A DNA stretch of 40,011 nt from Thermus caldifontis (GCF_003336745.1 NZ_QGMX01000022.1:1-40011); one strand, 5' to 3'; positions 22,516 to 30,677 are shown, counted from the stretch's first letter. The notes: generated by a model not told the origin, from the sequence alone. Translations and numbers: made by a program.

Positions 22516-23934
22516 ATGGTGGTGACCCGCATCGCCCCAAGCCCCACGGGGGACCCCCATGTGGGGACGGCGTATATCGCCCTTTTCAACTACGTTTGGG
22601 CACGAAAAAACGGAGGGCGCTTTCTGGTGCGCATTGAGGACACCGACCGCACCCGCTATGTGCCGGGGGCGGAGGAACGCATCCTGGCCGCCCTTGGGTG
22701 GCTTGGCATCTCCTACGACGAAGGCCCCGACATCGGTGGGCCCCACGGGCCCTACCGCCAGTCGGAGCGGCTACCCCTTTACCAAAAGCACGCCGAGGAG
22801 CTTCTCCGGCGGGGATGGGCCTACCGGGCCTTTGAGACCCCCGAGGAGCTGGAAAGGATCCGCAAGGAAAAGGGAGGGTATGACGGCCGCGCCCGCAACA
22901 TCCCCCTCGAGGAGGCCGAGGAACGGGCGAGAAGGGGCGAGCCCCACGTGATCCGCCTCAAGGTGCCAAGGCCCGGCACCACGGAGGTGAGGGACGAACT
23001 TAGGGGGGTGGTGGTCTACGACAACGGGGAGATCCCCGACGTGGTCCTTCTCAAGTCCGACGGCTACCCCACCTACCACCTGGCCAACGTGGTGGACGAC
23101 CACCTGATGGGGGTGACGGACGTGATCCGGGCCGAGGAGTGGCTGGTTTCCACCCCCATCCACGTCCTCCTCTACCAGGCCTTTGGCTGGGAGGTGCCCA
23201 AGTTCTACCACATGCCCCTCCTTAGAAACCCGGACAAGACCAAGATCTCCAAGCGAAAGAGCCACACCTCCTTGGAGTGGTACCGGGCGGAGGGGTTTTT
23301 GCCCGAGGCCCTGCGCAACTACCTGGCCCTCATGGGCTTCTCCATGCCCGATGGGCGGGAGATCTTCACCCTCGAAGAGCTCATCGAGGCCTTCACCTGG
23401 GAGCGGGTTTCCCTGGGAGGACCGGTCTTTGACCTGGAGAAGCTCCGCTGGCTCAACGGCAAGTACATCCGCGAGGTCCTCTCCCTGGAGGAGGTGGCGG
23501 AAAGGGTGAAACCCTTCCTGAGAGAAGCGGGGCTCTCTTGGCCGGACGAGGCCTATTTGGGGCGGGCGGTGGAGCTCATGCGCCCCCGGTTTGACACCTT
23601 GAAGGAGCTTCCGCAAAAGGCCCCGTACCTCTTCAGCGAGGACTACCCCTTTGCGGACAAAGCCCTGGAGAAGCTGAGGGAAGGCCTTCCCATCCTAAAG
23701 GAGGTGGAGGCCCTCTTAAGGGCCCAGGAGGACTGGAGCGAGGCCGCCCTGGATGCCCTCCTCCGGGGTTTCGCCCAGGAAAAAGGCCTCAAGCTGGGCC
23801 AGGTGGCCCAGCCCCTAAGGGCCGCCCTCACGGGAAGCCTGGAAACCCCGGGGCTTTTTGAGATCATGGCCCTATTGGGCAAGGAGCGGGTCCTTGCCCG
23901 GCTGGCCCGGGCCCTAGGGAAGGGCACCTCGTGA
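22516..23934 (+). CDS. gltX: Glutamyl-tRNA synthetase
   Basis: Charges tRNA-Glu. The 472-residue class I synthetase begins MVVTRIAPSPTGDPHVGTAY, with HVGT as its HIGH motif, and has KISKRKS as KMSKS. ALRNYLALMGFSMPDGREIF and FDLEKLRWLNGKYI are family signatures. The sequence reads as a close orthologue of the T. thermophilus enzyme of known structure and is a few residues longer at the C-terminus (LGKGTS). The helical anticodon-binding half is intact. Whether this enzyme is discriminating or also charges tRNA-Gln cannot be settled from the window. Confidence 0.97.
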   Translation: MVVTRIAPSPTGDPHVGTAYIALFNYVWARKNGGRFLVRIEDTDRTRYVPGAEERILAALGWLGISYDEGPDIGGPHGPYRQSERLPLYQKHAEELLRRGWAYRAFETPEELERIRKEKGGYDGRARNIPLEEAEERARRGEPHVIRLKVPRPGTTEVRDELRGVVVYDNGEIPDVVLLKSDGYPTYHLANVVDDHLMGVTDVIRAEEWLVSTPIHVLLYQAFGWEVPKFYHMPLLRNPDKTKISKRKSHTSLEWYRAEGFLPEALRNYLALMGFSMPDGREIFTLEELIEAFTWERVSLGGPVFDLEKLRWLNGKYIREVLSLEEVAERVKPFLREAGLSWPDEAYLGRAVELMRPRFDTLKELPQKAPYLFSEDYPFADKALEKLREGLPILKEVEALLRAQEDWSEAALDALLRGFAQEKGLKLGQVAQPLRAALTGSLETPGLFEIMALLGKERVLARLARALGKGTS

Positions 23935-23953
23935 AACACCCCACAAGCCGGGG

Positions 23954-23959
23954 TATACT
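23954..23959 (+). promoter_or_regulatory. Leaderless -10 box of the exported protein gene
   Basis: TATACT preceded by GGG, 6 nt before the ATG at 23966, starting 20 nt after the gltX stop. Confidence 0.6.
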
Positions 23960-23965
23960 GAAGCC

Positions 23966-24406
23966 ATGAAGCGGATTCTCCTTGCCTTCCTCCTGCTTTT
24001 AGGAATGGCCAGCGCCCAGAGCGCCATTCAGATGCGGTTCGGCTACGGGGAAGGTTTGGGCCTTACCTTTGGAGCTGGGCTGGAAAGTCGTCTGCGACAG
24101 AACCTCTCCGGCCGGCTTGCCGCCATGCTGGCCCCGGCAGCCCCGGGGGTGGCCCTGGAGGCCGCCCTCCTCTTTAAACCCGACCTGGGCCAGTACGACC
24201 CCAGCCTAAAGGGCCTCCTCCCCTACTTCGGCGGGGGGCTTAGCGCCGTGGTGGGGCCAAGCCTCACCGCAGGGGTGGGCATCACCGGGGGAGTGGAGGG
24301 CCTACTGGACCCCTACACGGGCCTTTTCGCCGAGGCCACGTACGTCTACGGCTTCGCCCAGTTCCCCAAGGTCTGGCATTTCGCCCTGGGGGTCAGCTTC
24401 CGCTAA
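23966..24406 (+). CDS. Small exported, probably outer-membrane protein
   Basis: A 146-residue protein I do not recognise. MKRILLAFLLLLGMASAQS is a clear signal peptide, likely cut after ASA. The mature part is rich in Gly, Ala and Leu with alternating short strands (MRFGYGEGLGLTFGAGLE, GVGITGGVEG, HFALGVSFR) and ends in an aromatic residue two from the C-terminus (VSFR). This pattern fits a small beta-barrel or porin-like outer-membrane protein, but no family can be named. It has its own leaderless-type promoter and lies 30 bp before ftsY, so the two are probably cotranscribed. Confidence 0.7.
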   Translation: MKRILLAFLLLLGMASAQSAIQMRFGYGEGLGLTFGAGLESRLRQNLSGRLAAMLAPAAPGVALEAALLFKPDLGQYDPSLKGLLPYFGGGLSAVVGPSLTAGVGITGGVEGLLDPYTGLFAEATYVYGFAQFPKVWHFALGVSFR

Positions 24407-24436
24407 GGGGTCCTCCGGGAAAAGGGCAGGAAACCC

Positions 24437-25351
24437 ATGGGCTTCTTTGACCGACTGAAAGCCGGCCTCGCCAAGACCCGGGAAACCCTCCTCAAGGCCA
24501 TCCCCTGGGGGGGGAGTCCCGAAGAGGTCTTGGAGGAGCTGGAGATGGCCCTCCTTGCCGCCGATGTGGGCCTCGAGGCCACCGAGGAGCTCCTCGCCGA
24601 GGTGAAGGCCTCGGGGCGGAAGGACCTGAAGGAGGCGGTCAAGGAACAGCTGGTCCAGATGCTGGAGCCGGACGAGCGCCGGGCCACCTTGAGGAAGCTG
24701 GGTTTCCGCCCGCAAAACCCCAAGCCCGTAGAACCCCAGGGCCACGTGGTCCTGGTGGTGGGGGTGAACGGGGTGGGCAAGACCACCACCATCGCCAAGC
24801 TGGGCCGCTACTACCGAAACCTGGGCAAGAAGGTCATGTTCTGCGCCGGGGACACCTTCCGCGCCGCTGGGGGGGCTCAGCTTTCCGAATGGGGGAAACG
24901 CCTGGACATCCCCGTGATCCAAGGGCCGGAAGGCGCCGACCCCGCCGCCTTGGCCTTTGACGCCGCCAGCGCCCGCAAGGCCAGGGGGTACGACCTCCTT
25001 CTGGTGGACACCGCAGGCCGCCTCCACACCAAGCACAACCTCATGGAGGAACTGAAGAAGGTGAAGCGGGCCATCGCCAAGGCAGACCCCGACGAGCCCA
25101 AGGAGGTTTGGCTGGTGCTGGACGCCGTCACCGGGCAAAACGGCCTCGAGCAGGCCAAGCGCTTCCACGAGGCGGTGGGGCTTACGGGGGTCATCGTCAC
25201 CAAGCTGGACGGCACCGCCAAGGGCGGGGTCCTCATCCCCATCGTGCGCACCCTCAAGGTGCCCATCCGGTTCATCGGGGTGGGGGAAGGCCCCGACGAC
25301 CTCCAGCCCTTTGACGCGGAGGCCTTTGTGGAGGCGTTATTGGAAGCCTAA
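24437..25351 (+). CDS. ftsY: Signal recognition particle receptor FtsY
   Basis: GTPase receptor that docks ribosome-SRP complexes at the membrane. The 304-residue protein is the short NG-only form: N domain about 1-85, then GVNGVGKTTTIAKL (P-loop, near 109), DTFRAAGGAQL, DTAGRLHTKHNLMEEL and TKLDGTAKGG. The acidic A domain of E. coli FtsY is absent, as in the Thermus proteins of known structure. AGGGCAGGAAA before the ATG is a plausible ribosome binding site. The stop overlaps the convergent DUF5522 gene. Confidence 0.96.
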   Translation: MGFFDRLKAGLAKTRETLLKAIPWGGSPEEVLEELEMALLAADVGLEATEELLAEVKASGRKDLKEAVKEQLVQMLEPDERRATLRKLGFRPQNPKPVEPQGHVVLVVGVNGVGKTTTIAKLGRYYRNLGKKVMFCAGDTFRAAGGAQLSEWGKRLDIPVIQGPEGADPAALAFDAASARKARGYDLLLVDTAGRLHTKHNLMEELKKVKRAIAKADPDEPKEVWLVLDAVTGQNGLEQAKRFHEAVGLTGVIVTKLDGTAKGGVLIPIVRTLKVPIRFIGVGEGPDDLQPFDAEAFVEALLEA

Positions 25352-25497
25352 GCTTCCTCTTCCCCCTTAGGCCAGGGGCAGTGGCGACAACCCGAACCGC
25401 AGCAAAGCCCCCGTTTGCGGAGATACGCCTCCGTGAAAACCATCCGCCCCTCCTCCCAATAGAAGTCTTCGCCCTCTTGGAGTTCGGCTTCCGCCAT
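25348..25497 (-). CDS. DUF5522 small cysteine-rich protein
   Basis: A 49-residue acidic protein. It contains EGEDFYWEEGRMVFTEAYL, then RKRGLCCGSGCRHCPWP, with Cys-Cys, Cys and Cys spaced CCxxxCxxC. This is the pattern of the DUF5522 family, short proteins with tYhlkRGyCCgngCrhCPy that probably bind a metal. The ATG lies 7 nt after a TAGACT box on the minus strand. The gene shares a tiny divergent promoter region with dsbB and overlaps the ftsY stop by 3 nt tail to tail. The gene is easily missed because it is so short. The function is unknown. Confidence 0.8.
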   Translation of the reverse strand: MAEAELQEGEDFYWEEGRMVFTEAYLRKRGLCCGSGCRHCPWPKGEEEA

Positions 25498-25504
25498 GAG
25501 CCTT

Positions 25505-25520
25505 AGTCTAGCGGTATGCT
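25505..25520. promoter_or_regulatory. Back-to-back leaderless promoters (DUF5522 / dsbB)
   Basis: The minus-strand TAGACT (25505-25510) and the plus-strand TATGCT (25515-25520) lie only 4 bp apart. They are 7 and 6 nt from the ATGs at 25497 and 25527. Each promoter's -35 region falls in the other gene's start, so simultaneous occupancy is unlikely. Confidence 0.55.
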
Positions 25521-25526
25521 CTCCCC

Positions 25527-25937
25527 ATGAACCGCGCTCCCTTCCTCCTCGCCTTCGCCTGGGTGGTGGCCCTGGTGGCCACCTTGGGAAGCCTCTACTA
25601 CTCCGAGGTGCGGCTTTTCTTGCCCTGCGAGCTCTGTTGGTACCAGCGCATCTTCATGTACCCGCAGGCGGTCCTCCTGGGCCTAGCCCTTTGGCGGCAG
25701 GACCTTGCTGTCTGGCCCTATGCCCTTACCCTTTCCCTCATCGGGGGCGGATTCAGCACCCTACATCTCCTGGAGCAGCGCTTCCCCGACCTCTTCACCC
25801 TGGCCTGCAAGCCCCCGGTGCCCTGCAACGTGGAGTACATACCCCAGTTCCCCATCCCCTTGCAGGCCCTGATCGCCTTCCTCCTCATCGCCCTTAGCAT
25901 GGGGTTTCTGGCCCGAGAGGCCCGTCAAAGGGGGTAG
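25527..25937 (+). CDS. DsbB/BdbC-type disulfide oxidoreductase
   Basis: A 136-residue inner-membrane protein that would reoxidise a DsbA-like thiol oxidase using quinone. Four hydrophobic segments are visible. The first exported loop holds Cys34 and Cys37 (LPCELCWYQR) and the second holds Cys94 and Cys100 (LACKPPVPCN), the two redox pairs of DsbB/BdbC. FPIPLQALIAF after the second pair is typical. No DsbA partner is in the window. The ATG is 6 nt behind a TATGCT box. The 3' end overlaps the convergent unknown gene by 13 nt. Confidence 0.88.
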   Translation: MNRAPFLLAFAWVVALVATLGSLYYSEVRLFLPCELCWYQRIFMYPQAVLLGLALWRQDLAVWPYALTLSLIGGGFSTLHLLEQRFPDLFTLACKPPVPCNVEYIPQFPIPLQALIAFLLIALSMGFLAREARQRG

Positions 25938-26650
25938 CCGAGCCCCTCGAGGACCCCCCTCACCCTATAGCCCAGGAGGTCCTCCGGGGGGTAGACCACC
26001 TGCACCCTTTCCCAAGCCCCCTTCTCCACCGGGGCCAGGGCCAGAAGGGCGTGAAAGGGCTGGAGTATTTCCAGGTTAAGCCGCCCTCCCACATAGAGGA
26101 GAAGGTCCGCCTTTAGGGAAAGGGCCCTCACCTCCTCCGGCCTTAGGGCCACATGCCCCCGGGCCCTTTCCGGCAGGCGGGAAAGGAAGCGATCCCCCTC
26201 GGCGAAGCTTCCGGCCACCACGGAAACCTGGGCCAAGGGCCTCAAAAAAGGGGCCAGGGAAGGCCGTAAGGGCCCAAGCCATAGCCCCCTAGCCCCGGGG
26301 AAGTGGGTGGAAAGAAGCCGTTCCAGGGCCAAGCCTTCCGTATACTGCCCAGCGACCCCCCCCACCCGGGGCAGCAAAAGGTCCAAAAGCCCCGCTTCCT
26401 TGGCCTCGGGCTCCAGGAAGAGGTTCAGGGGAGGTTTCTCGGGCGGGGGCACAGCCTCCGCCAAGACCGCCCCCGCCAGGCCCAAGGGCCCCAGGCAAGG
26501 CAGCAAGGCCCAGGGGTCCTGGGCCTCTACCGGGTAGGGGAAAAGGGGAAGACGGGCCGTGGCTACCTCCGCCACCAAGCGGTCAAAGAGGGGGGAAGGG
26601 GCCCGGTAAAGGAAGGCCAAAGGGCGGGTTTTGTGGTACTCGGGCCGCAT
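25925..26650 (-). CDS. Unknown protein, possible degenerate AroE-like fold
   Basis: A 241-residue protein, second in operon behind pcrA (4-nt gap). I do not recognise it firmly. The layout faintly follows shikimate dehydrogenase: an opening LAFLYRAPSPLFDRLV in place of the substrate-binding SxS region, GLAGAVLAEAVPPPEK where AroE has GxNVTxPxK, VGGVAGQYTEG where AroE has GAVNT, then a Rossmann-like strand-turn ARGLWLGPLRPSLAPFLRPLAQVSVVAGS. The catalytic Lys and Asp and the GAGG cofactor motif are all missing, so it would not be an active AroE. It could equally be an unrelated Thermus-specific protein. Confidence 0.5.
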   Translation of the reverse strand: MRPEYHKTRPLAFLYRAPSPLFDRLVAEVATARLPLFPYPVEAQDPWALLPCLGPLGLAGAVLAEAVPPPEKPPLNLFLEPEAKEAGLLDLLLPRVGGVAGQYTEGLALERLLSTHFPGARGLWLGPLRPSLAPFLRPLAQVSVVAGSFAEGDRFLSRLPERARGHVALRPEEVRALSLKADLLLYVGGRLNLEILQPFHALLALAPVEKGAWERVQVVYPPEDLLGYRVRGVLEGLGYPL

Positions 26651-26654
26651 GGCT

Positions 26655-28763
26655 TCACCCCAAGGGCCTCAGGTCCGCGTACTTGAGGGAAAGCCGCTTC
26701 AGGCCCACCCCCTCAAAGTGCACGGTCACCTCATCCCCCATGGCCGCCACCACCGTGCCCGGGCCGAAGCGGGGGTGGACCACCCTTTCCCCGCCCTTAA
26801 AGGCCCCGGGCTTGGGCCGGTGGAGGGGGGGCGTCCTGGAGGGGGTACGGTAGGGGTCGTACTCCTCATATAGCCCCCCAGCCACCTCCTCCAGGAAGCG
26901 GCTTGGCCGGCTGGGCTCCAGGCGACCGTAGACCTCCCTTTCCTCGGCATAGGAGAGGTAAAGCCTCTCCTGGGCCCGGGTCACCCCCACGTAGAAGAGG
27001 CGGCGCTCCTCCTCGAGGCCCTCCAGGGTGTTCAAGGACGAGCGGTGGGGCAAAAGCCCCTCCTCCACCCCCACCACGAAGACCACGGGGAACTCCAGGC
27101 CCTTGGCGTTGTGCAGGGTCATGAGGGCCACCTTACCCCCAGGCTCCCCAGGCTCCTCGGCCCGGGCGGTAAGGGCCACCCTGTCCAGAAACTCCATGAG
27201 CCCCTCCGCCTCCTTGGCGGCCCTTAAGAGCTCCTCCACGTTCTCCAGCCGGTCCTCGTAATCCTCGGGGTAGGCCTCCTTCAGGTAGGCGGGGTAGTCG
27301 GTGGCCTCGAGGAGGTGGCGGAAAAACCCTTCCGCAGGGCCAAAGGCCAGCTCCTGAAGCTCCTCCATAAGGGCCAGGAAGTGGCGCAGGGGAAGGGGGC
27401 GGGATAGGCTCTCCGCCGCCACCTTGAGGGCCTCAAAGAGGGGAAGCCCCTTTTCCTTGGCCAGGGCCTCCACCTTCTCCACCGTGGCCGGGCCGATGCC
27501 CCTCGGGGGGGTGTTGAGGACCCGCTTCAGGCTCACCCCGTCCAGGGGGTTTAGGCTGAGCCGGGCGTAGGCCAAAAGGTCCTTCACCTCCGCCCGCTCA
27601 AAGAACCCCACCCCGCCCACCACCCGCGCCGGGATCCCCCGGGAGGCCAGGGCCTGCTCCAGGAGGCGGCTTTGGGCGTTGGTGCGGTAAAGCACCGCCA
27701 CCCGGTCAAAGGGGGGCCCCAGGCGCAAGACCTCCTCGGCCACGAAGCGGGCCTCGTCCCGGGCGTCCTTAGCCCTATAGAGGCGCACGGGCTCCCCCCC
27801 CGGCTTCACGGGCCTTAGGGTCTTTTCCAGGCGGAGGGCGTTATGGACGATGAGGGCGTTGGCAAAGCGCAGGATAGCCTCGGTGGAGCGGTAGTTCACC
27901 TCGAGGCGAAAGACCTTGGCCCCGGGAAAGTCCCGGGTGAAGTCCAGGATGTTCCTGATGTCGGCGGCGCGGAAGGAGTAGATCCCCTGGTCCGGGTCCC
28001 CCACGGCCATGAGGTTGGCCTCCTCCCCCGCCAAAAGCTTGGTGAAGCGGTACTGCACGGGGTTGGTGTCCTGGTACTCGTCCACGTGGATGAACCGGGC
28101 CCGCTTCCTCACCCGCTTCAAGACCTCCCGGTCCTCCTCCAGAAGGCGCAGGGCATAGAGGAGGATGTCCCCGAAGTCCAAGGCCCCCTGGGCCTTGAGG
28201 GCCTCCTCGTAGCGCTTCAGCACATCCAAAAGCCTTCCCCGGCTAAGCCCCGCGTAGTAGTCGGGAAGCTCCGAAAGGAGGGACTCGGGGGCCTCCCCCC
28301 GGTTCTTGGCCCGGTCCAGAAGGCCCTTGATGGGCCCGGGGCGTGCGGCAAGCCCCAGCTCCTTCAGCACCTCCTTGAGGAGGGCGGTCTGGTCGTCCTC
28401 GTCGTAGACCACAAACCCCGGCCTAAGCCCCACCCGTTCCCCATAGACCCTAAGGATGCGCAAAGCGGCGGAGTGAAAGGTGGAAACCCAAAGCTCTCCC
28501 GCTCCTTTCACCATGCGCCTGAGTCGCTCCTTCATCTCCTCGGCGGCCTTGTTGGTGAAGGTGACCGCCAGGATCTCCGAGGGGTATACCCCCCGCTTGG
28601 CCATGAGGTAGGCCACCCGGTGGACCACGGTGCGGGTCTTGCCGCTTCCCGCCCCCGCCACCACCAAAGCCGGCCCCTCAAAGTGCACCACCGCCTGGCG
28701 TTGGGCCTCGTTCAGGGAGGAGAGGAGCGCCTCTTCCGAGGGCTGGGTCAAAGGGGCGTCCAC
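26655..28763 (-). CDS. pcrA: UvrD/PcrA-type DNA helicase
   Basis: A 702-residue superfamily 1A helicase of repair and replication. Walker A is VAGAGSGKTRT near 36-46, after the Q-motif SLNEAQRQAV. Other motifs include LAVTFTNKAAEEMKER (Ia), HVDEYQDTNPVQY (II), GDPDQGIYSFRAA (III), LEVNYRST (IV), MTLHNAKGLEFPVVF (V) and FYVGVTRAQERLYLSYA (VI). The C-terminal tail has a Tudor-like end with VVHPRFGPGTVVAAMGDEVTVHF, as in PcrA. The start is a GTG 6 nt behind a TAGACT box set in a perfect dyad shared with the gene on the other strand. Confidence 0.95.
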   Translation of the reverse strand: MDAPLTQPSEEALLSSLNEAQRQAVVHFEGPALVVAGAGSGKTRTVVHRVAYLMAKRGVYPSEILAVTFTNKAAEEMKERLRRMVKGAGELWVSTFHSAALRILRVYGERVGLRPGFVVYDEDDQTALLKEVLKELGLAARPGPIKGLLDRAKNRGEAPESLLSELPDYYAGLSRGRLLDVLKRYEEALKAQGALDFGDILLYALRLLEEDREVLKRVRKRARFIHVDEYQDTNPVQYRFTKLLAGEEANLMAVGDPDQGIYSFRAADIRNILDFTRDFPGAKVFRLEVNYRSTEAILRFANALIVHNALRLEKTLRPVKPGGEPVRLYRAKDARDEARFVAEEVLRLGPPFDRVAVLYRTNAQSRLLEQALASRGIPARVVGGVGFFERAEVKDLLAYARLSLNPLDGVSLKRVLNTPPRGIGPATVEKVEALAKEKGLPLFEALKVAAESLSRPLPLRHFLALMEELQELAFGPAEGFFRHLLEATDYPAYLKEAYPEDYEDRLENVEELLRAAKEAEGLMEFLDRVALTARAEEPGEPGGKVALMTLHNAKGLEFPVVFVVGVEEGLLPHRSSLNTLEGLEEERRLFYVGVTRAQERLYLSYAEEREVYGRLEPSRPSRFLEEVAGGLYEEYDPYRTPSRTPPLHRPKPGAFKGGERVVHPRFGPGTVVAAMGDEVTVHFEGVGLKRLSLKYADLRPLG

Positions 28764-28768
28764 GGGCC

Positions 28769-28790
28769 GAGTCTACCACGGGGTAGACTC
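28769..28790. promoter_or_regulatory. Perfect dyad forming two divergent -10 boxes
   Basis: Arms GAGTCTACC (28769-28777) and GGTAGACTC (28782-28790) are perfectly complementary around ACGG. The left arm holds the minus-strand TAGACT (28770-28775), 6 nt from the pcrA GTG. The right arm holds the plus-strand TAGACT (28784-28789), 7 nt from the ATG at 28797. It could be two promoters and an operator in one 22-bp element. Confidence 0.6.
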
Positions 28791-28796
28791 TAAGGC

Positions 28797-29693
28797 ATGG
28801 AGCTCTACCCCACGCAGGATGGGTTTTTGGGAGAGATCGCTAAGGGCTTCACCTTCGCCCAGGTGTCCAGGCTGGCCGCTGGGTTTGGGGAACGGGCCAG
28901 GGCGGAGGGGATAGACCAGGTGGTGGTGGCCCACGACACCCGTTTCCTGGCCAAGGAGATGGCGGAGGAAGCGGCAGGGGTGCTGGCGGGTCTCGGCCTT
29001 AAGGCCTTCCTCCTCAAAGGCCCCGTCCCCCTTCCCCTCTTTGCCTTCACCCTAGGGGAGCTGGAAGCGGCCGGGTTTTACCTCAGCGCAAGCCGCAAGC
29101 CCGCCCGTTACCAGGGGGTGAAGCTCCGCCTCGGGCCGGGGAAACCCCTCTCTGGCCAGGAGGTCCCCCTCCCGGAAAAGGTCCCTGAGGCCCGGGGGAA
29201 CTTCCAGCTCCTGGACCGGAAAAGGGCCTACCTGGAGCACCTGGCAGGGAACGCCGGCCAGGGGGCCACGGGGAAAAAGGGTGTGGTCTACCTGGACACC
29301 CTAGGGGGTGCCGGGGGTGGGCTTTTGCCGGGGGTCTTTGGGCTTTTGGGCCTCGAGGCGGAGCTTAGGGAACTCCATCCCCTCCCCCACCCCCTCTTCT
29401 ACGGGGTGGACCCCGACCCCAAGCCGGAAAACCTCCCCACCCTTCTCGCCCTCATGAGGGCCGTGGAACCCCCGGCGGTGGGCTTGGCCCTGGATGGGGA
29501 TGCGGACCGCCTGGCTGCCCTTCTTCCCGGGGGGGAGGTTCTCCCTCCAGCGGAGGTCCTGAAGGCTCTCGAGGAGGCCCTGGAAGGGAAAGAGGTCCGG
29601 GGAGATGGCCAAGGTAGCTACCTCTTCCCCTGGCACCTCCCTGAACCCGATCCCTTCTTGGCCGCCTTGCTCCTCCTGGGGAAGCTTCTATGA
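28797..29693 (+). CDS. Reduced phosphohexomutase-like protein
   Basis: A 298-residue relative of phosphoglucomutase/phosphomannomutase, which normally have about 450-470 residues. Domain I is recognisable: VVAHDTRFLAKEMA, then LSASRKPARYQG aligning with the phosphoserine loop TASHNPxxYNG. Ser99 is kept but His and Asn are changed to Arg100 and Lys101. The metal loop LALDGDADR (233-238) is intact. After it about 40 residues of domain III are missing, the sugar loop GExSG reads GDGQGS, and the phosphate-binding domain IV is absent. No frameshift is visible and the end overlaps the next gene by ATGA, so it looks like a settled gene. Mutase activity is doubtful. Confidence 0.75.
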   Translation: MELYPTQDGFLGEIAKGFTFAQVSRLAAGFGERARAEGIDQVVVAHDTRFLAKEMAEEAAGVLAGLGLKAFLLKGPVPLPLFAFTLGELEAAGFYLSASRKPARYQGVKLRLGPGKPLSGQEVPLPEKVPEARGNFQLLDRKRAYLEHLAGNAGQGATGKKGVVYLDTLGGAGGGLLPGVFGLLGLEAELRELHPLPHPLFYGVDPDPKPENLPTLLALMRAVEPPAVGLALDGDADRLAALLPGGEVLPPAEVLKALEEALEGKEVRGDGQGSYLFPWHLPEPDPFLAALLLLGKLL

Positions 29694-30643
29694 AAGAGCT
29701 TCTCCCTGGGCTTTACCAGATCCCCGTGCCCATCCCCTACCCCCTAAAGGCGGTGAACCTCTACCTCCTTAAGGGCAACGGGGAAGTAGCCCTTCTGGAC
29801 ACCGCCTTGGGCACCAAGACCGCCCGGGGCACCCTGGAGCTCAGCCTGGCGGAGCTGGGCCTGTGTTTTCCCGATGTCAAGACCGTCCTCCTCACCCACC
29901 ACCACCCAGACCACTACGGGCTGGCGGGCTTTTTTGAGGGGCTTGGGGCCCGGGTCTTTTTGCATGAGGAGGAGCTAGGCCGGGGCCACCTCTTCTGGCT
30001 CCAGCCCGAGGCCCTTGAGGAGAAGAGCTTTCGGCTTTTCCTGGACCACGGCACCCCGGAGGAGGCCCTTTGGGGCATCCGGGAGGCCATGGCCAAGACC
30101 CGCAAGCGGGTCCACCCTCCGCAAAACCCCCTGTCCCTGAGGGATGGGGACCTGCTGGAGGTGGCCGGCAAGAGGCTTAGGGTGGTCTGGACCCCCGGCC
30201 ATGCGGACGGGCACGTGGCCTTCTTCCTGGAGGAAGAAGGGGTCTTGCTGGCGGGGGATGCCCTTTTGGAGCGGGTTTCCCCCAACGTGGGCCTATGGGC
30301 CTACACCCGGGAGAATCCCCTGAAGGACTTTTTGACGTCCCTAAAACGCCTGATGGAGCTTCCCGCCCAGGTGGCCTATGCGGGGCACTTTGGCCCCATC
30401 CCCCAGGTGAGGAAGCGGGCCCAAGAACTCTTCGCCCACCACCAGGAGCGCCTGGAAATCCTGCTCGCCCACCTGCAAGCCCCCATGACCGCCTGGGAAC
30501 TCTCCTTGAGGCTTTTCCCCCAGGAGCTGGACGCCCCTGGCCGGCGCTTCGCCTTCGCCGAAACCCTGGCCCACCTGGAGTACCTGCGCCTCGAGGGGCA
30601 GGTAACGCGGGAAGGCCCCACCTACCGGTACTTCCGGGCCTAA
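29690..30643 (+). CDS. MBL-fold metallo-hydrolase
   Basis: A 317-residue metallo-beta-lactamase-fold protein. The zinc motif THHHPDHYGL is at about 70-79, a later His lies in TPGHADGHVAFF, Asp in AGDALLE, and His in YAGHFGPIP. A C-terminal helical part of about 85 residues (from QELFAHHQERLEILLAHL) ends in a winged-helix-like stretch, as in LACTB2-type hydrolases; those act on RNA or thioesters. The substrate is unknown. It overlaps the mutase-like gene by 4 nt and precedes fadD by 57 bp with a promoter between. Confidence 0.85.
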   Translation: MKELLPGLYQIPVPIPYPLKAVNLYLLKGNGEVALLDTALGTKTARGTLELSLAELGLCFPDVKTVLLTHHHPDHYGLAGFFEGLGARVFLHEEELGRGHLFWLQPEALEEKSFRLFLDHGTPEEALWGIREAMAKTRKRVHPPQNPLSLRDGDLLEVAGKRLRVVWTPGHADGHVAFFLEEEGVLLAGDALLERVSPNVGLWAYTRENPLKDFLTSLKRLMELPAQVAYAGHFGPIPQVRKRAQELFAHHQERLEILLAHLQAPMTAWELSLRLFPQELDAPGRRFAFAETLAHLEYLRLEGQVTREGPTYRYFRA

Positions 30644-30671
30644 ACCCCTTGCCCCCAGGGTCCTAGGAGGG

Positions 30672-30677
30672 TAAACT
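30672..30677 (+). promoter_or_regulatory. Putative -10 box of fadD
   Basis: TAAACT preceded by GGG, 23 nt before the fadD ATG, which has AAGGAGG at 30690-30696. This one is leadered, not leaderless. The -35 is unclear. Confidence 0.4.

Noticed and set aside
27843..28793. 316-codon plus-strand frame opposite pcrA
   Set aside because: It mirrors helicase codons and has no domain. The helicase motifs on the minus strand are complete.
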